A stretch of DNA of 64,000 nucleotides, from the NCBI GenBank assembly GCA_963755495.1, contig CAVWJS010000002.1:310001-374000 (forward strand), in the 5' to 3' direction. The position numbers were made by a program, and so were the translations under genes. How positions within the stretch are numbered: the stretch's first letter is position 1; each line of letters starts with the position of its first letter. Shown one piece after another: positions 36,717 through 44,831 of this stretch. The notes beneath the pieces are model-generated. The model was not told the DNA's origin. It did not search any database and saw only the letters and a list, made by a program, of their open reading frames with translations. The DNA is from Bog-473 sp963755495. GTDB taxonomy: Bacteria > Actinomycetota > Acidimicrobiia > Acidimicrobiales > RAAP-2.

Positions 36717-36771
36717 GGACAGGAGCGGTGTGAAGTAGGCCAGCACAGCCTGAGGAGCACCACTCCTGTCC
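36717..36771. ncRNA. Strong hairpin 3 in the structured block
   Basis: GGACAGGAG (36717-36725) pairs with CTCCTGTCC (36763-36771). After one mismatch, GGTG (36727-36730) pairs with CACC (36758-36761). An inner AGGC/GCCT pair (36737-36740 / 36748-36751) caps it. The stem is 13 base pairs over 55 bases. Along with hairpins 1 and 2, it suggests a structured RNA, leader, or single-strand origin of the element in the 457-bp gap 36455-36911. Confidence 0.55.
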
Positions 36772-36911
36772 GAAACTTGTGCGGCTGGCCCGCCCGAGTG
36801 GATAAGGCCAACCGCAACGCGAGGCTCGCCGACCAAGGTTGCGCCCCGCAGAACTGCTCCGGTCCTGCCGCCTTCGAAACCCATTTAGGAGAGCGACAGA
36901 ACCGGAAATCC

Positions 36912-37160
36912 TTACGTCACCGATTCCTCTCCCGGAAAGGGTTCGAACTGGCGCAACTTGTCGCCAAGCGAATCGAGGTCGCCCATAATCGAAGTGAGCG
37001 GACGGTCTCGTATTGCGAATGGGCCGTCCTTTGCGATCGCAGCTTGAACGGTTGCCAATTCTTCGTTGGACATTTGGGCGAACTGGCGCAAGCGCTCATC
37101 CCCGGAGGTCTGAGCAAGCGCTGCCCGAATTACTTTCTGCTCGGCGTCGTGCACCGTCAT
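36912..37160 (-). CDS. Small hypothetical element protein
   Basis: 82 residues from ATG 37160, which lies in the stop of the preceding gene (ATGA, 37157-37160). Acidic and helical (EQKVIRAALAQTSGDERLRQFAQMSNEELATVQAAIA), not recognised. Third gene of the xis operon. Confidence 0.6.
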   Translation of the reverse strand: MTVHDAEQKVIRAALAQTSGDERLRQFAQMSNEELATVQAAIAKDGPFAIRDRPLTSIMGDLDSLGDKLRQFEPFPGEESVT

Positions 37161-37795
37161 GTCGCCACCTCCCTGGCTTGCGGCAGACGCGCTCCGCCAG
37201 CTCGTTCGGCGTCCAAAACGTCCGCCAATGCTCCGTTGCCTAGTTCTCGGACGACCGGAGCGAGGATGCCGCATATGGCGGAAATTACGGCGGGAGCTGA
37301 GGCACTGAGCAAGTAGCCGTCGATCATGGTTAGGGAAGGGGGTCTCCCGCTCACTCTCGGATTGTCGATAAGCCCCACTTGTTGAACGAAACCGAATGCC
37401 GCACGATCTCGTTGGGTACTAGCCCAGCCGACCATTCCCGCCGCCGTGGTGAACGCATCGAGCGTGTCCACCACTTGTGCATCGGCTTGAAGGATCGACG
37501 GCAAAATCGGATCGAGTGTCGATGTGTCCTCGGCGTCTTTGAGGACAAGCTGCGCCACGTCGGCGGCTTCTTGAAGGGGTGGCAGTTCCCGACCTGCAAT
37601 CTCGGCGTGCGCACGGGCGTCGATCAATGTTTGCGGATCGGAGGTCGTGGCCGCGATTGCGTTCCATCGGTCGATCTCTTCGTTCTTCGCCTGAAGATCG
37701 GCCCTAGCGACTTGTAGGGCTTCGGCTGGTGTCGGTCCGGCGATGGGGGCATGAGTATTCCCCTCCGGTGACATCGCTACCGTGCGGCGACTCAC
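37157..37795 (-). CDS. Hypothetical element protein, helical
   Basis: 212 residues, not recognised. A coiled-coil-like segment (EALQVARADLQAKNEEIDRW) is followed by an Ala-rich middle and a hydrophobic stretch near the C-terminus (AVISAICGILAPVVREL). GTG 37795 overlaps the stop of the xis-like gene (GTGA, 37792-37795), and its own stop overlaps the next start by ATGA. The chain of overlaps makes one co-translated block. Confidence 0.6.
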   Translation of the reverse strand: MSRRTVAMSPEGNTHAPIAGPTPAEALQVARADLQAKNEEIDRWNAIAATTSDPQTLIDARAHAEIAGRELPPLQEAADVAQLVLKDAEDTSTLDPILPSILQADAQVVDTLDAFTTAAGMVGWASTQRDRAAFGFVQQVGLIDNPRVSGRPPSLTMIDGYLLSASAPAVISAICGILAPVVRELGNGALADVLDAERAGGARLPQAREVAT

Positions 37796-38001
37796 TTTGC
37801 ACCTGCCAAAAGCTGTTCGATCACCGCCGCAGGGATTAGTCGAGCGCCGCCAACTTTGACACTCTTAATCGTTCCTGATGCCATCTGCGCGTAGACCCAG
37901 CTACGGCTCTTATCGAGCTTTATTGCGGCTTTCGCTGGTCGGTATGCGAGGACTTCCGCCATGCCGCTCTTATTGCGTTCCAATAGGTCTGCTTCACCCA
38001 T
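37792..38001 (-). CDS. Excisionase-type helix-turn-helix protein
   Basis: 69-residue MerR-like/HTH_17 domain: AYRPAKAAIKLDKSRSWVYAQMASGTIKSVKVGGARLIPAAVIEQLL has the HTH followed by a wing with the conserved Gly/Arg pattern of DNA-binding excisionases. It is the first gene after a consensus promoter (38096-38124) and the likely directionality factor for the integrase at the other end of the element. ATG 38001 follows AAAGGGGTGGG; an internal ATG (MAEVLAYRP) is an alternative. Confidence 0.8.
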   Translation of the reverse strand: MGEADLLERNKSGMAEVLAYRPAKAAIKLDKSRSWVYAQMASGTIKSVKVGGARLIPAAVIEQLLAGAK

Positions 38002-38095
38002 CCCACCCCTTTCGCTGACTCACCTTTGATGCCCTCGGTTAGTCGGTCCGGAGTGCCTGTGGTGAAACTTATCTCTATTACAACCGTACAACTCT

Positions 38096-38124
38096 AGTAT
38101 ACTCGCCAATAGCACGTTTGTCAA
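38096..38124 (-). promoter_or_regulatory. Consensus sigma-70 promoter for the xis operon
   Basis: On the minus strand, TTGACA (38124-38119), a 17-base spacer and TATACT (38101-38096). This is a near-perfect -35/-10 pair about 95 bp upstream of the xis-like start. Confidence 0.8.
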
Positions 38125-38185
38125 GTAAAGTCAACCCCTAAACCGCCCGATTCCGTAAAAACCGGCGTTTTCTTGCGTACAAACA

Positions 38186-38245
38186 TCCTGGTAGATCGAA
38201 AGTTTGATTTGGGGGTCCGCAAATGTCCTGGTAAATCGAAAGTTT
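38186..38245. repeat. Pair of 20-bp direct repeats upstream of the xis promoter
   Basis: TCCTGGTAGATCGAAAGTTT (38186-38205) and TCCTGGTAAATCGAAAGTTT (38226-38245) differ at one base and are exactly 40 bp apart, i.e. about four helical turns. This suggests two bound copies of the same protein on one face of the DNA, about 60 bp upstream of the -35. Confidence 0.7.
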
Positions 38246-38524
38246 TCCAAATCCCTCGATCCCTAACCCCGAGCGCTACGTAACTTCGGATTCCGTATGA
38301 CCCGGGCACACAGACAAGGCCAGCTAGGACACCCCCGCTGTTACCCAGGTGGTTCGGGGCTTCCTCGCTTCCTCGCTGATGCCAGGCAACCCCGTTGCGA
38401 ATCAATTGGGAGTAGTTAAAAGGAGATATTGGGAAAAATTTTCAGGCTGCAAGTCGGTAAAACTGTCACAAAGTCGAGCATTCGAAGGTGCCGATATGTC
38501 GCACGCCGGTTGTATCCTTTAGCT

Positions 38525-38610
38525 GGAGAGTTGCGAGAGCGGCCTAATCGGGCGGGTTGATACCCCGTTGTATCTTCCGGGTACCAAGGGTTCGAATCCC
38601 TTACTCTCCG
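38525..38610 (+). tRNA. Class-II tRNA with serine-tRNA architecture but GAT (Ile) anticodon
   Basis: All arms fold: acceptor GGAGAGT/ACTCTCC (7 bp), D-stem CGA/TCG, anticodon stem GCGGG/CCCGT (one G-U) with loop TTGATAC, so U33 then anticodon GAT. The 17-base variable arm has a 5-bp stem GTATC/GGTAC, and the T-arm is AAGGG-TTCGAAT-CCCTT. Discriminator is G; CCA is not encoded. The D-loop GAGCGGCCTAA, the long variable arm and G73 are serine-tRNA features, while GAT is the isoleucine anticodon. SerRS reads variable arm and G73, not the anticodon, so Ser charging is possible. It lies 450 bp inside the right end of the element. Confidence 0.85.
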
Positions 38611-38632
38611 CAGCAGGGCATAGGCGCGGAGA

Positions 38633-38659
38633 GGCCCCAGCCAATTGACGACTGGGGCC
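38633..38659 (+). terminator. Hairpin after the class-II tRNA
   Basis: GGCCCCAG (38633-38640) and CTGGGGCC (38652-38659) form a perfect 8-bp stem with an 11-base loop, 22 bases after the tRNA. No T-run follows; it is a likely transcription end. Confidence 0.55.
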
Positions 38660-38959
38660 GATCCGTGTGAACTACATAACTGCACTCGCAACTGCAATGC
38701 GGGTTGATAAATCCCTCAAATGCTCGTGCGGCCATCTCGTTCGTACTTCCGGGTACCTCTATTAAGAATATCGTTACTTGCCTCGCTGTCAACCTCCCCC
38801 TTTACAAACCCCCTACGCCGCTCTCCTACACACTCATCCGCTCGTACTCTTACTCACCTACTTCTCTCGTTGCTTACGCTCATTCGACTCACTCGCTCAC
38901 CGCCCTATCAGTCATCGCTCGGCCTCTTTCATGCCCGGTTCCATGCCCTCTGAGCGACC
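38660..38959. other. Pyrimidine-rich non-coding tract
   Basis: Between the hairpin and the arm-type repeats, the + strand from about 38790 to 38915 is very rich in C and T with scattered ACTC/CTCA units. The open frames through it have low-complexity translations and no family resemblance. I see no gene. Confidence 0.5.
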
Positions 38960-38989
38960 GTCCAGGCACGTCCAGACTTGTCCAAACCT
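38960..38989. promoter_or_regulatory. Three phased 10-bp repeats near attR, candidate integrase arm sites
   Basis: GTCCAGGCAC, GTCCAGACTT and GTCCAAACCT are adjacent, starting at 38960, 38970 and 38980. They lie about 70 bp inside the attR core. Tandem 10-bp sites at this distance resemble arm-type sites of lambda-like integrases. The role is inferred. Confidence 0.6.
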
Positions 38990-39058
38990 GTAGAGGGTTC
39001 GTGCCTACGCACGCGGCGAATCAAGAATCTTCCCTGGTCAATTTCGGCTCTGACCTGT

Positions 39059-39103
39059 CACTGATAATGCTGAGGTCGCAAGTTCGATTCTTGCTAGCCC
39101 CAC
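39059..39103. repeat. attR: 45-bp copy of the tRNA-Ile 3' half
   Basis: Identical to 31260-31304. It lacks the tRNA 5' half, so it is not a functional gene. It marks the right end of the element; chromosomal DNA resumes at 39104. Confidence 0.95.
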
Positions 39104-39220
39104 TCATAAGTCCAGTTCAGACTGGCCAACTCGGGCGGCGGCTCGTACCGCCGACGGTCAGCGCTGGTGTCAGTAGAGACTCTCAGGTAGCCCGGCGTGT
39201 GAAATTCCGGTTCATGCTTG

Positions 39221-39303
39221 ACACCGTGGCTCCGGTAGCTGCTTGACACTTCCCCGCCCCGGTTCAGGTTCCGGGGTGACACTGGCTCCGGTACCTGCTT
39301 TAC
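39221..39303. repeat. Two near-identical 25-bp repeats beside the IS481 remnant
   Basis: ACACCGTGGCTCCGGTAGCTGCTTGAC (from 39221) and GACACTGGCTCCGGTACCTGCTTTAC (from 39278) are about 55 bp apart, just before the broken transposase. They look like duplicated ends of an old insertion sequence. Confidence 0.45.
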
Positions 39304-39389
39304 GACCGTGCCTGAGAACGGTCCACCACGGGGGCAGTTGCCACCTTCGCTGTTGATCCAGTTGTCGATAGATCCGAAGGAGGCCAGCG

Positions 39390-39830
39390 GTGGTGGAGCT
39401 CAAGGTGGGCGAACAGCGTTATGGGGCGGTGATCGATGTCCTCGATGAGAGAGCGTGACCGGGGCCACGCACGGCGTGCCACAGCAAATCCTCACTGACA
39501 CTCCACGGCAAGGTGTTTACCGCGCGTTTTGGCCAGGGCCGGACCCATGCTCTTGATCGCATTTGCGCCCCCCGCGACATCCGCCATCTCCTCACCGCCC
39601 CTTATTCACCGACGACGAACGACAAAGTCGAACGCCTCCAAAAGACCGGAGTGCCGAGTTCCTCACCAACGACCGAATGCATGCGACTGTCGAAGAGTTC
39701 CGAGTTGGCGCTCGACAGTGGGTCAACGATCAGAACACCGATCAACCACATCAGTGTCTCGGAGGCCTGCCCCAGGGGCACTTCGGCGCTGGGCCGCAAT
39801 TTGCCATCAGGCCAGCGAAGTCGAAGATGT
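39390..39830 (+). pseudogene. IS481-family transposase remnant
   Basis: An opening VVELKVGEQRYGAVIDVLDERA (typical IS481 start, GTG 39390) is cut by a TGA at 39456. After a deletion the catalytic core appears at about 39500 (KVFTARFG..., then RHLLTAPYSPTTNDKVERLQKT). A frameshift follows near 39650, and the C-terminal part runs EFLTNDRMHATVEEFRVGARQWVNDQNTDQPHQCLGGLP. The middle DDE residues are lost. It lies just outside attR, so it is chromosomal debris rather than part of the element. Confidence 0.8.
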
Positions 39831-40336
39831 CGACATTTCTGAGGCGACGATCTCCTGTCCTCGTCCCGCCGGCGTCAAGCGCTGACTTGACCAACGAGGC
39901 CCGATCAGACTCGGCAAGCAAGGGCGGGTGTTCGCAGTGGTTCTTCTCGCGGGAGTTTCTAGGAAGAATTTAGATTCAATGCGATAGTCGCCAGCTGCTG
40001 GCGGCCCCCTGGGGTGCCGGCACGGCGCCCGGGAGTGGCGCCCGGCGGAGCCGGAGCAGCCGGCGAATCGAGAGCCCGCTCTGCGGCGGCGCTGCCTCAG
40101 ACGCCAAGGCATTGTCCCTGCGTCGCCCGAGATCCTCTGCGTGTCGCTGGGCTGCCATGGACATTGCGAGGTACGTATTCATTTCGGTTCCTCCGCTGTG
40201 CGTGCAGGTGATGCCTCAACCCTGCGCTTCTGGCCGATTCCGGGCATCCGGGCCGCATACGGATCCGCCACGGAATGACCACGGATTCGCTACGGAATCG
40301 GTGGTGACCCACCGCGAAGCGCGGGAGAATGAAAGA
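39831..40336. other. Intergenic stretch with no recognisable gene
   Basis: About 500 bp between the transposase remnant and the LuxR-type gene. Open frames here have GC-skewed, low-complexity translations. I see no RNA gene or site. Confidence 0.45.
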
Positions 40337-42522
40337 GTGGCGGACCTGGACATGACGACGATCTCGGTGCGCGAGGCCGAAGTGCTCAACGCCCTGGGCG
40401 AGCACCTGACCAACGCCCAGATCGCCCAGCAGCTGCACATTTCGGTGCGCACGGTTGAGAGCCATGTGTCGTCGTTGCTCCGCAAACTCGGGGCAACGGA
40501 TCGCCGAGAGCTCGCACTCAGGTCCGATGCGCACTCTGTCTGGTCGACGCCTGGCCTCGAATTTTCGCCCGATGCCCCGCAGGTGATCGGGTTGCCCGCC
40601 ACCTGGACCACCTTCGTCGGGCGCACGGCTGAACTCGCCGAGCTCTCCCGGGCACTTTCGACGAACCGACTGGTGACGTTGGTCGGACCCGGCGGGGTTG
40701 GCAAGACCCGTTTGGCAGTGGTGGCCGCATCGGACAACGCTGGGCTCTTCGCCGGTGGTGGTGGTGTGTTCGTGGATCTGGTGCCGGTTAGTCCCGATTT
40801 CGTGCTGCATGCGGTAGCCGCGGCGCTGGGTGTGGTCGAGCGACCCCAGGACCCTCTTGAGGAGGTCGTCCACGAGCGGCTTCGCGTTGGGCGCATCCTC
40901 CTCGTGCTCGACAACTGCGAGCACGTTGTGGAGGCGGCGGCCGACTTGGTGCGCTCGGTCCTCGCCTCGTGTCCCGAGGTCGTGGTGCTAGCCACCAGCC
41001 GGGAACGCCTGGGCATCGCGGGCGAACAGGTGGTACCGCTGTCTCCCTTGGGTTTGACGGCGTTAACGGATAGCGGCGATGAGTCCGAGGCTTCGCGCCT
41101 CTTCACCGATCGCGCCGGTCACGCCGACGCGGACCCGGCAGTGGTGGCGGAGATCTGCCGCCGTGTCGATGGCATGCCCCTGGCGATCGAATTGGCGGCA
41201 GCCAGAAGCGATTCACTGGGCCTGGACGGGCTGCTCGCGGGACTCGATGACCACCTGCGCATGTTGAGCCGCTCGAGCCCGACGGGAGATCGTCACGGAT
41301 CGATGCGCACCGTCATTGAGTGGAGTCACCAGCTGCTCGGCGACACCGAGCGCGCCGCATTCCGCCGCCTCGGTGTCTTCGTCGGCGCGTTCAACCTTGC
41401 CGCGGCGGCGGCTGTCGCCGGTGATGGAGATACGGCGGCGGCGAGCGATGTGATTGGTCGGCTGGCCGACAAGAGCCTGCTGGTGCACCTGCGTCACGCC
41501 ACAGGCAGCCGATGGCAGATGCTGGAGACGGTGCACGCGTACGCGCACGAACAACTCGTGGCCAGCGGAGAGGGAGACGAAGCGCGCAGCCGGCATCACT
41601 CGTGGGCGGCGGCAACGGCCCGCGAACTGGAGCAGGTGCTCGACGCTCCGGGCTGGCAGGAGCGTTTCGACGCCGTCGCCGGGGATCTGCGTTCAGCGTT
41701 ACGCCTTCCAAGGGCACTTTCCAGCGGCACCGACGCCTTCGAATTGGCCCTTTCGCTGGGGCACCTGACCTACGCCCGTCGCTTTCTTGGCGAAGCGAGC
41801 CACCATTTCGAAGCCGCCGTGGCCCGGGCACCCGATGCGGCCTCAGCAGTCGTCGCTCTCCGCAGCGCCGCCAACGAGGCCTACGCCGAGATGCGGGGAG
41901 AGAAGACATTCGATCTGCTGCAGGAGGCATTCGCCAGAAGTTCGGTTGCGGGCGATGCCATGGGTGGGAACGGGCAGGAAAACCGCCGGCCGGCTGGATG
42001 TCGCCGGCATTCTTTGCTGCCGCGCTCGCGCACAGGCTGCGTGGGGACGAGGACGAGCACGCGAGATGGATGGACCTCGGGCTGTCGATCGCACAGATGA
42101 AGGGACGATCGTGCTGCGGCCTCTACTTCGCAAGCCGCGCCGCGTTCCACGAGGGAGCCCTCGAGCAGGCACGAACATTGGCAACCGTGCAGGCGGAGAG
42201 CGGCGGCTACTACGGCCCCTACAGGGAGGCCGTCCGGGTTGAGACGGCCGTCGTTGCCGAATCTGATGAGGCCGAACAGCAGTTGGCCACGGCGCAGCGG
42301 CTGGTCCAAGAGAACGATTTTGTGGCGGCCCAGCTCCTTCGCGCCGCGGGGAGACTGCGCCACGATGAGACGGCCCTTAAGGAATCGGTAGCCGGGTGGG
42401 AAGCGATCGGTGCCCGTTTCGAACGCGCGTGCACGCTTCTGCTGCTTCCGGACCGAGTCGACGAGGGCAGCGCCGAACTCGCCGCACTCGGATGTACGCC
42501 GCCGGGCCAAGCGTGGTCGTGA
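40337..42522 (+). pseudogene. LuxR-type HTH / NB-ARC ATPase regulator, frameshifted near 41970
   Basis: An N-terminal LuxR HTH (TTISVREAEVLNALGEHLTNAQIAQQLHISVRTVESHVSSLLRKLG) is followed by an NB-ARC/AAA module: P-loop GPGGVGKTRLA, Walker B ILLVLDNCEH, and PLAIELAAAR. A winged helix and TPR-like repeats follow. HTH-first order is unusual: LAL/AfsR-type proteins often carry the HTH at the other end. The frame is lost near 41960-41990, and the rest continues in another frame (AAALAHRLRGDEDEHARWMDLG) to a stop at 42522. Either a one-base error or a broken regulator. GTG 40337 or ATG 40352 is the start. Confidence 0.8.
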
Positions 42523-42601
42523 GGTCCTTTACGCTCGGGCTGCCGGGAGCAGTTTCGATCGAGCTCGATGTGAGGCTGCCAGAGGGAGGACTCAGCTCAG
42601 C

Positions 42602-43637
42602 TCAGCGGGACGGAATCGAAAGCCGCTGGGCGAGGTAGGCGAGCGCCAGAGGGTAACGCCAGTCGATTCCGGCGTGACCGGCATCGAACAACTCGAATCG
42701 CACGTCGACTACTCCGATGTCGGTCAACGCGTCCCTAAAGGCAATCGCGCCGAGATCGAGGTACCACTCATCGCGCGTGCCGGCGTCGATCCAGATGGCC
42801 CGTAGGCCGCGTAGTGCTTCCACGTGGTCCTTGACCATGCGCACCGGATCCCAGGCCAGCCACCGCTGCCAGACTTCGCCGCGAAGGACACCGCTCTGCG
42901 GATCAAAGGGAAGCACGGGGGTGCCGTCGGGGTCGGCTGAGAAACAGGCTGAGATGCCCAACATCATCAACAAGAGGTCGTCGTCCTTCTTGGTAAACGC
43001 CACTCGGCCGCGGAAGTCTTCCCACCACAACTCAATGGAGCCATCCCACGCGCGCGAGGGCTCTCGTCGCTTTGGCAAATTCCCCGATATAGCAGAACTC
43101 GTAGAGTGAGTCCCCCGCATGGGTGGCCAAACCGCCGAAGAGATCGGGGCGCAGCATCGGGGTAATCATGGCCCCGAAGCCTCCACTCGATTTTCCCTGT
43201 ATCCCGCGATGCTCCGGCGCGGCAAGCGTCCTGTAGTGGGCGTCGACGAAAGAAACCACCTCGTCGCACAAATAGGTGTGGTAGCGGCCAGTCCCAGGAG
43301 AGTCGACGAACTGTGATCCGCCATACGCGGTCCATGCGTCGACCCAGACAACAATGCAGGGTGGAACGGCACCGCTCGCAAAGAGGCGGTCCGCCGTCTC
43401 GGGAAATGGCTGCCGGTAGGCCGACCGGTTATTCCACATAGCCAGGTGACCTGTGTAGCCCTGAATGACGTAGATCGAAGGCAAACCTCCATCCCCGTCG
43501 GGGTCGTAACCCGGGGGGACGTAGACCCATAGTGGGCGTTCCGTCGGATCTCCGAGGGGATTGCCCTCAAGAGCCCTCGACGCAATTACATGCTCATGCA
43601 TCTGACCGGCTAGCGGTCCTCTCCAGGGCAGTGTCAT
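42602..43637 (-). pseudogene. Esterase D/PF00756-type alpha/beta hydrolase, frameshifted near 43050
   Basis: Starts at ATG 43637. LWVYVPPGYDPDGDGGLPSIYVIQGYTGH leads to the nucleophile GIQGKSSGGFGA (Ser) and then ATHAGDSLYEFCY. The frame breaks in a CGCGCG run (about 43050). In the other frame the protein continues (WDGSIELWWEDF ... IWIDAGTRDEWYLDLGA ... FELFDAGHAGIDWRYPLAL) with the Asp and His of the triad. Length and motifs match the S-formylglutathione hydrolase/mycolyltransferase-like family. The LLM gene lies upstream on the same strand with a 28-bp gap. Confidence 0.82.
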
Positions 43638-43665
43638 CGTGCCCAGCAACAAAGCAAGGTCGCGC

Positions 43666-44823
43666 TCAGGATCGGACGGAGACGGTGGTATCGATCCGAT
43701 GGCCTCGCTGTTCCAGCTTCGGCAGTACCTTGGTCCCGAGGAGTTCAAGGTTCCGCATGATCTTGTCGTGAGGAAGCGAGCCGAACTGGACGTAGCACAG
43801 GAGCTCATCGACCCCGGCCTCGTCATAGCGGATCACCTTCTCGAGAACCTCATCGGGCGTCCCGACGATGATCTGGTCCTCGCGCCGGTACTTATCCACG
43901 GGCGGGTCGGTTTGCATGGCTGCTTCCAGTAGGGGGAAGGCCTTCGCCTTCTGCTCCTCTGGAAGGCCGGCCAGCTCCCACTGCAGAGTGAACTGGGCCA
44001 GGTTCCTGTACCACCACGAAACGGAGCTCCATAGGCCGTAAGCCGCAGCCTCGGCCTCATCGTCGTAGCAGTGAACCAGGGTGTAGGCACCGACGCGGTC
44101 GTTCTTGACCCGGGTCAGCTGGTTCTCCGCCTTGGCGTTGGCCTGAGCCTGGCGGTAGAGACCGATGGTCTCGGCCATCTTCTCGACCGGATGCGTCAGC
44201 GACAGATGCAACAACCCCAGGCCGAGTTCGCCGGCGCTGATCGCGCTTTTCTCTGATGCCGCGGCCTGCCACACCGGCGGATGCGGATCTTGGAACGGCT
44301 TGGGGGTGATGATCCGTGGCGGGAACTTAAGACGGGGGCTGTCCCACTCGAACAGCTCCGACTCCCACATCTTGACCACGATCTGAATCGCCTCCCGCCA
44401 TTCATCGCGAGACCGGTCATCGGTGGGCACGCCGAAAGCAATCTGCTCCATCGGCGTCGAGCGGCCGGTCCCCCACTCCACCCGACCTCCGCTCAGCACA
44501 TCGACTGTCGCCACCTTTTCGGCCACCCGGGCCGGGTGGATGAAGCCGAACGGCATCAGGGTCACTCCGAAACCCAGCTTGATCTGCTCAGTGCTCAGCG
44601 CCAGACCGCCGAGGATGGCCTCGCTGCAAGGAGAGGCGGACCGGCCGTCCCGGAAGTGGTGCTCCACCACCCACACCGTGTTGAACCCCAGCCGATCTGC
44701 CAACTGGATCTGTTCGACCCCCTCGGCGTAGACGGACTGTTCCGCCTCCCGTTGTCCGTAAGGGTGGGGCAGATCCCAGGGCTTCGGCTTGGGTTGGAAC
44801 TCGTACAGCAGATCAAGCTTCAT
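43666..44823 (-). CDS. LLM-class flavin-dependent oxidoreductase (luciferase-like monooxygenase)
   Basis: 385-residue TIM-barrel flavin monooxygenase or reductase. It contains the early VEQIQLADRLGFNTVWVVEHHF, LGFGVTLMPFGFIHPARVAEKVATVDVLSGGRVEWGTGRS, a substrate-pocket PPVWQAAAS and a C-terminal VGTPDEVLEKVIRYDEAGVDEL. FMN or F420 may be the cofactor. AAGGGAG lies 5 bases before ATG 44823, and a perfect inverted repeat lies just upstream. Probably regulated by the IclR gene next to it and linked to the esterase downstream. Confidence 0.92.
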   Translation of the reverse strand: MKLDLLYEFQPKPKPWDLPHPYGQREAEQSVYAEGVEQIQLADRLGFNTVWVVEHHFRDGRSASPCSEAILGGLALSTEQIKLGFGVTLMPFGFIHPARVAEKVATVDVLSGGRVEWGTGRSTPMEQIAFGVPTDDRSRDEWREAIQIVVKMWESELFEWDSPRLKFPPRIITPKPFQDPHPPVWQAAASEKSAISAGELGLGLLHLSLTHPVEKMAETIGLYRQAQANAKAENQLTRVKNDRVGAYTLVHCYDDEAEAAAYGLWSSVSWWYRNLAQFTLQWELAGLPEEQKAKAFPLLEAAMQTDPPVDKYRREDQIIVGTPDEVLEKVIRYDEAGVDELLCYVQFGSLPHDKIMRNLELLGTKVLPKLEQRGHRIDTTVSVRS

Positions 44824-44831
44824 GGGACTCC

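Larger units (their letters stand above)
31260..39103. mobile_element. 7.8-kb integrative element in tRNA-Ile
   Basis: The two att copies bound 7,799 bp of DNA per repeat period. It holds a tyrosine integrase at the left end, a serine resolvase, an excisionase-type protein, about seven unrecognised genes, a class-II tRNA and several repeat blocks. Base composition appears less GC-rich than the flanks. Nearly all genes are on the minus strand in an overlapping chain. I see no relaxase, coupling protein, replication initiator, capsid or terminase large subunit. It may be a mobilisable or phage-dependent satellite rather than an autonomous element (inference). Confidence 0.93.

Noticed and set aside
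36492..37316. Plus-strand open frame across the hairpin block and into the 37157 gene
   Set aside because: Its translation is low in family resemblance, and the stretch is better explained by strong hairpins and by minus-strand genes with overlaps.
38416..38697. Minus-strand open frame over the class-II tRNA
   Set aside because: It is antisense to a perfectly folding tRNA and has no family resemblance.
39059..39103. A second tRNA-Ile gene at the right end
   Set aside because: Only the 3' half is present, so it cannot fold as a tRNA; it is the attR copy.
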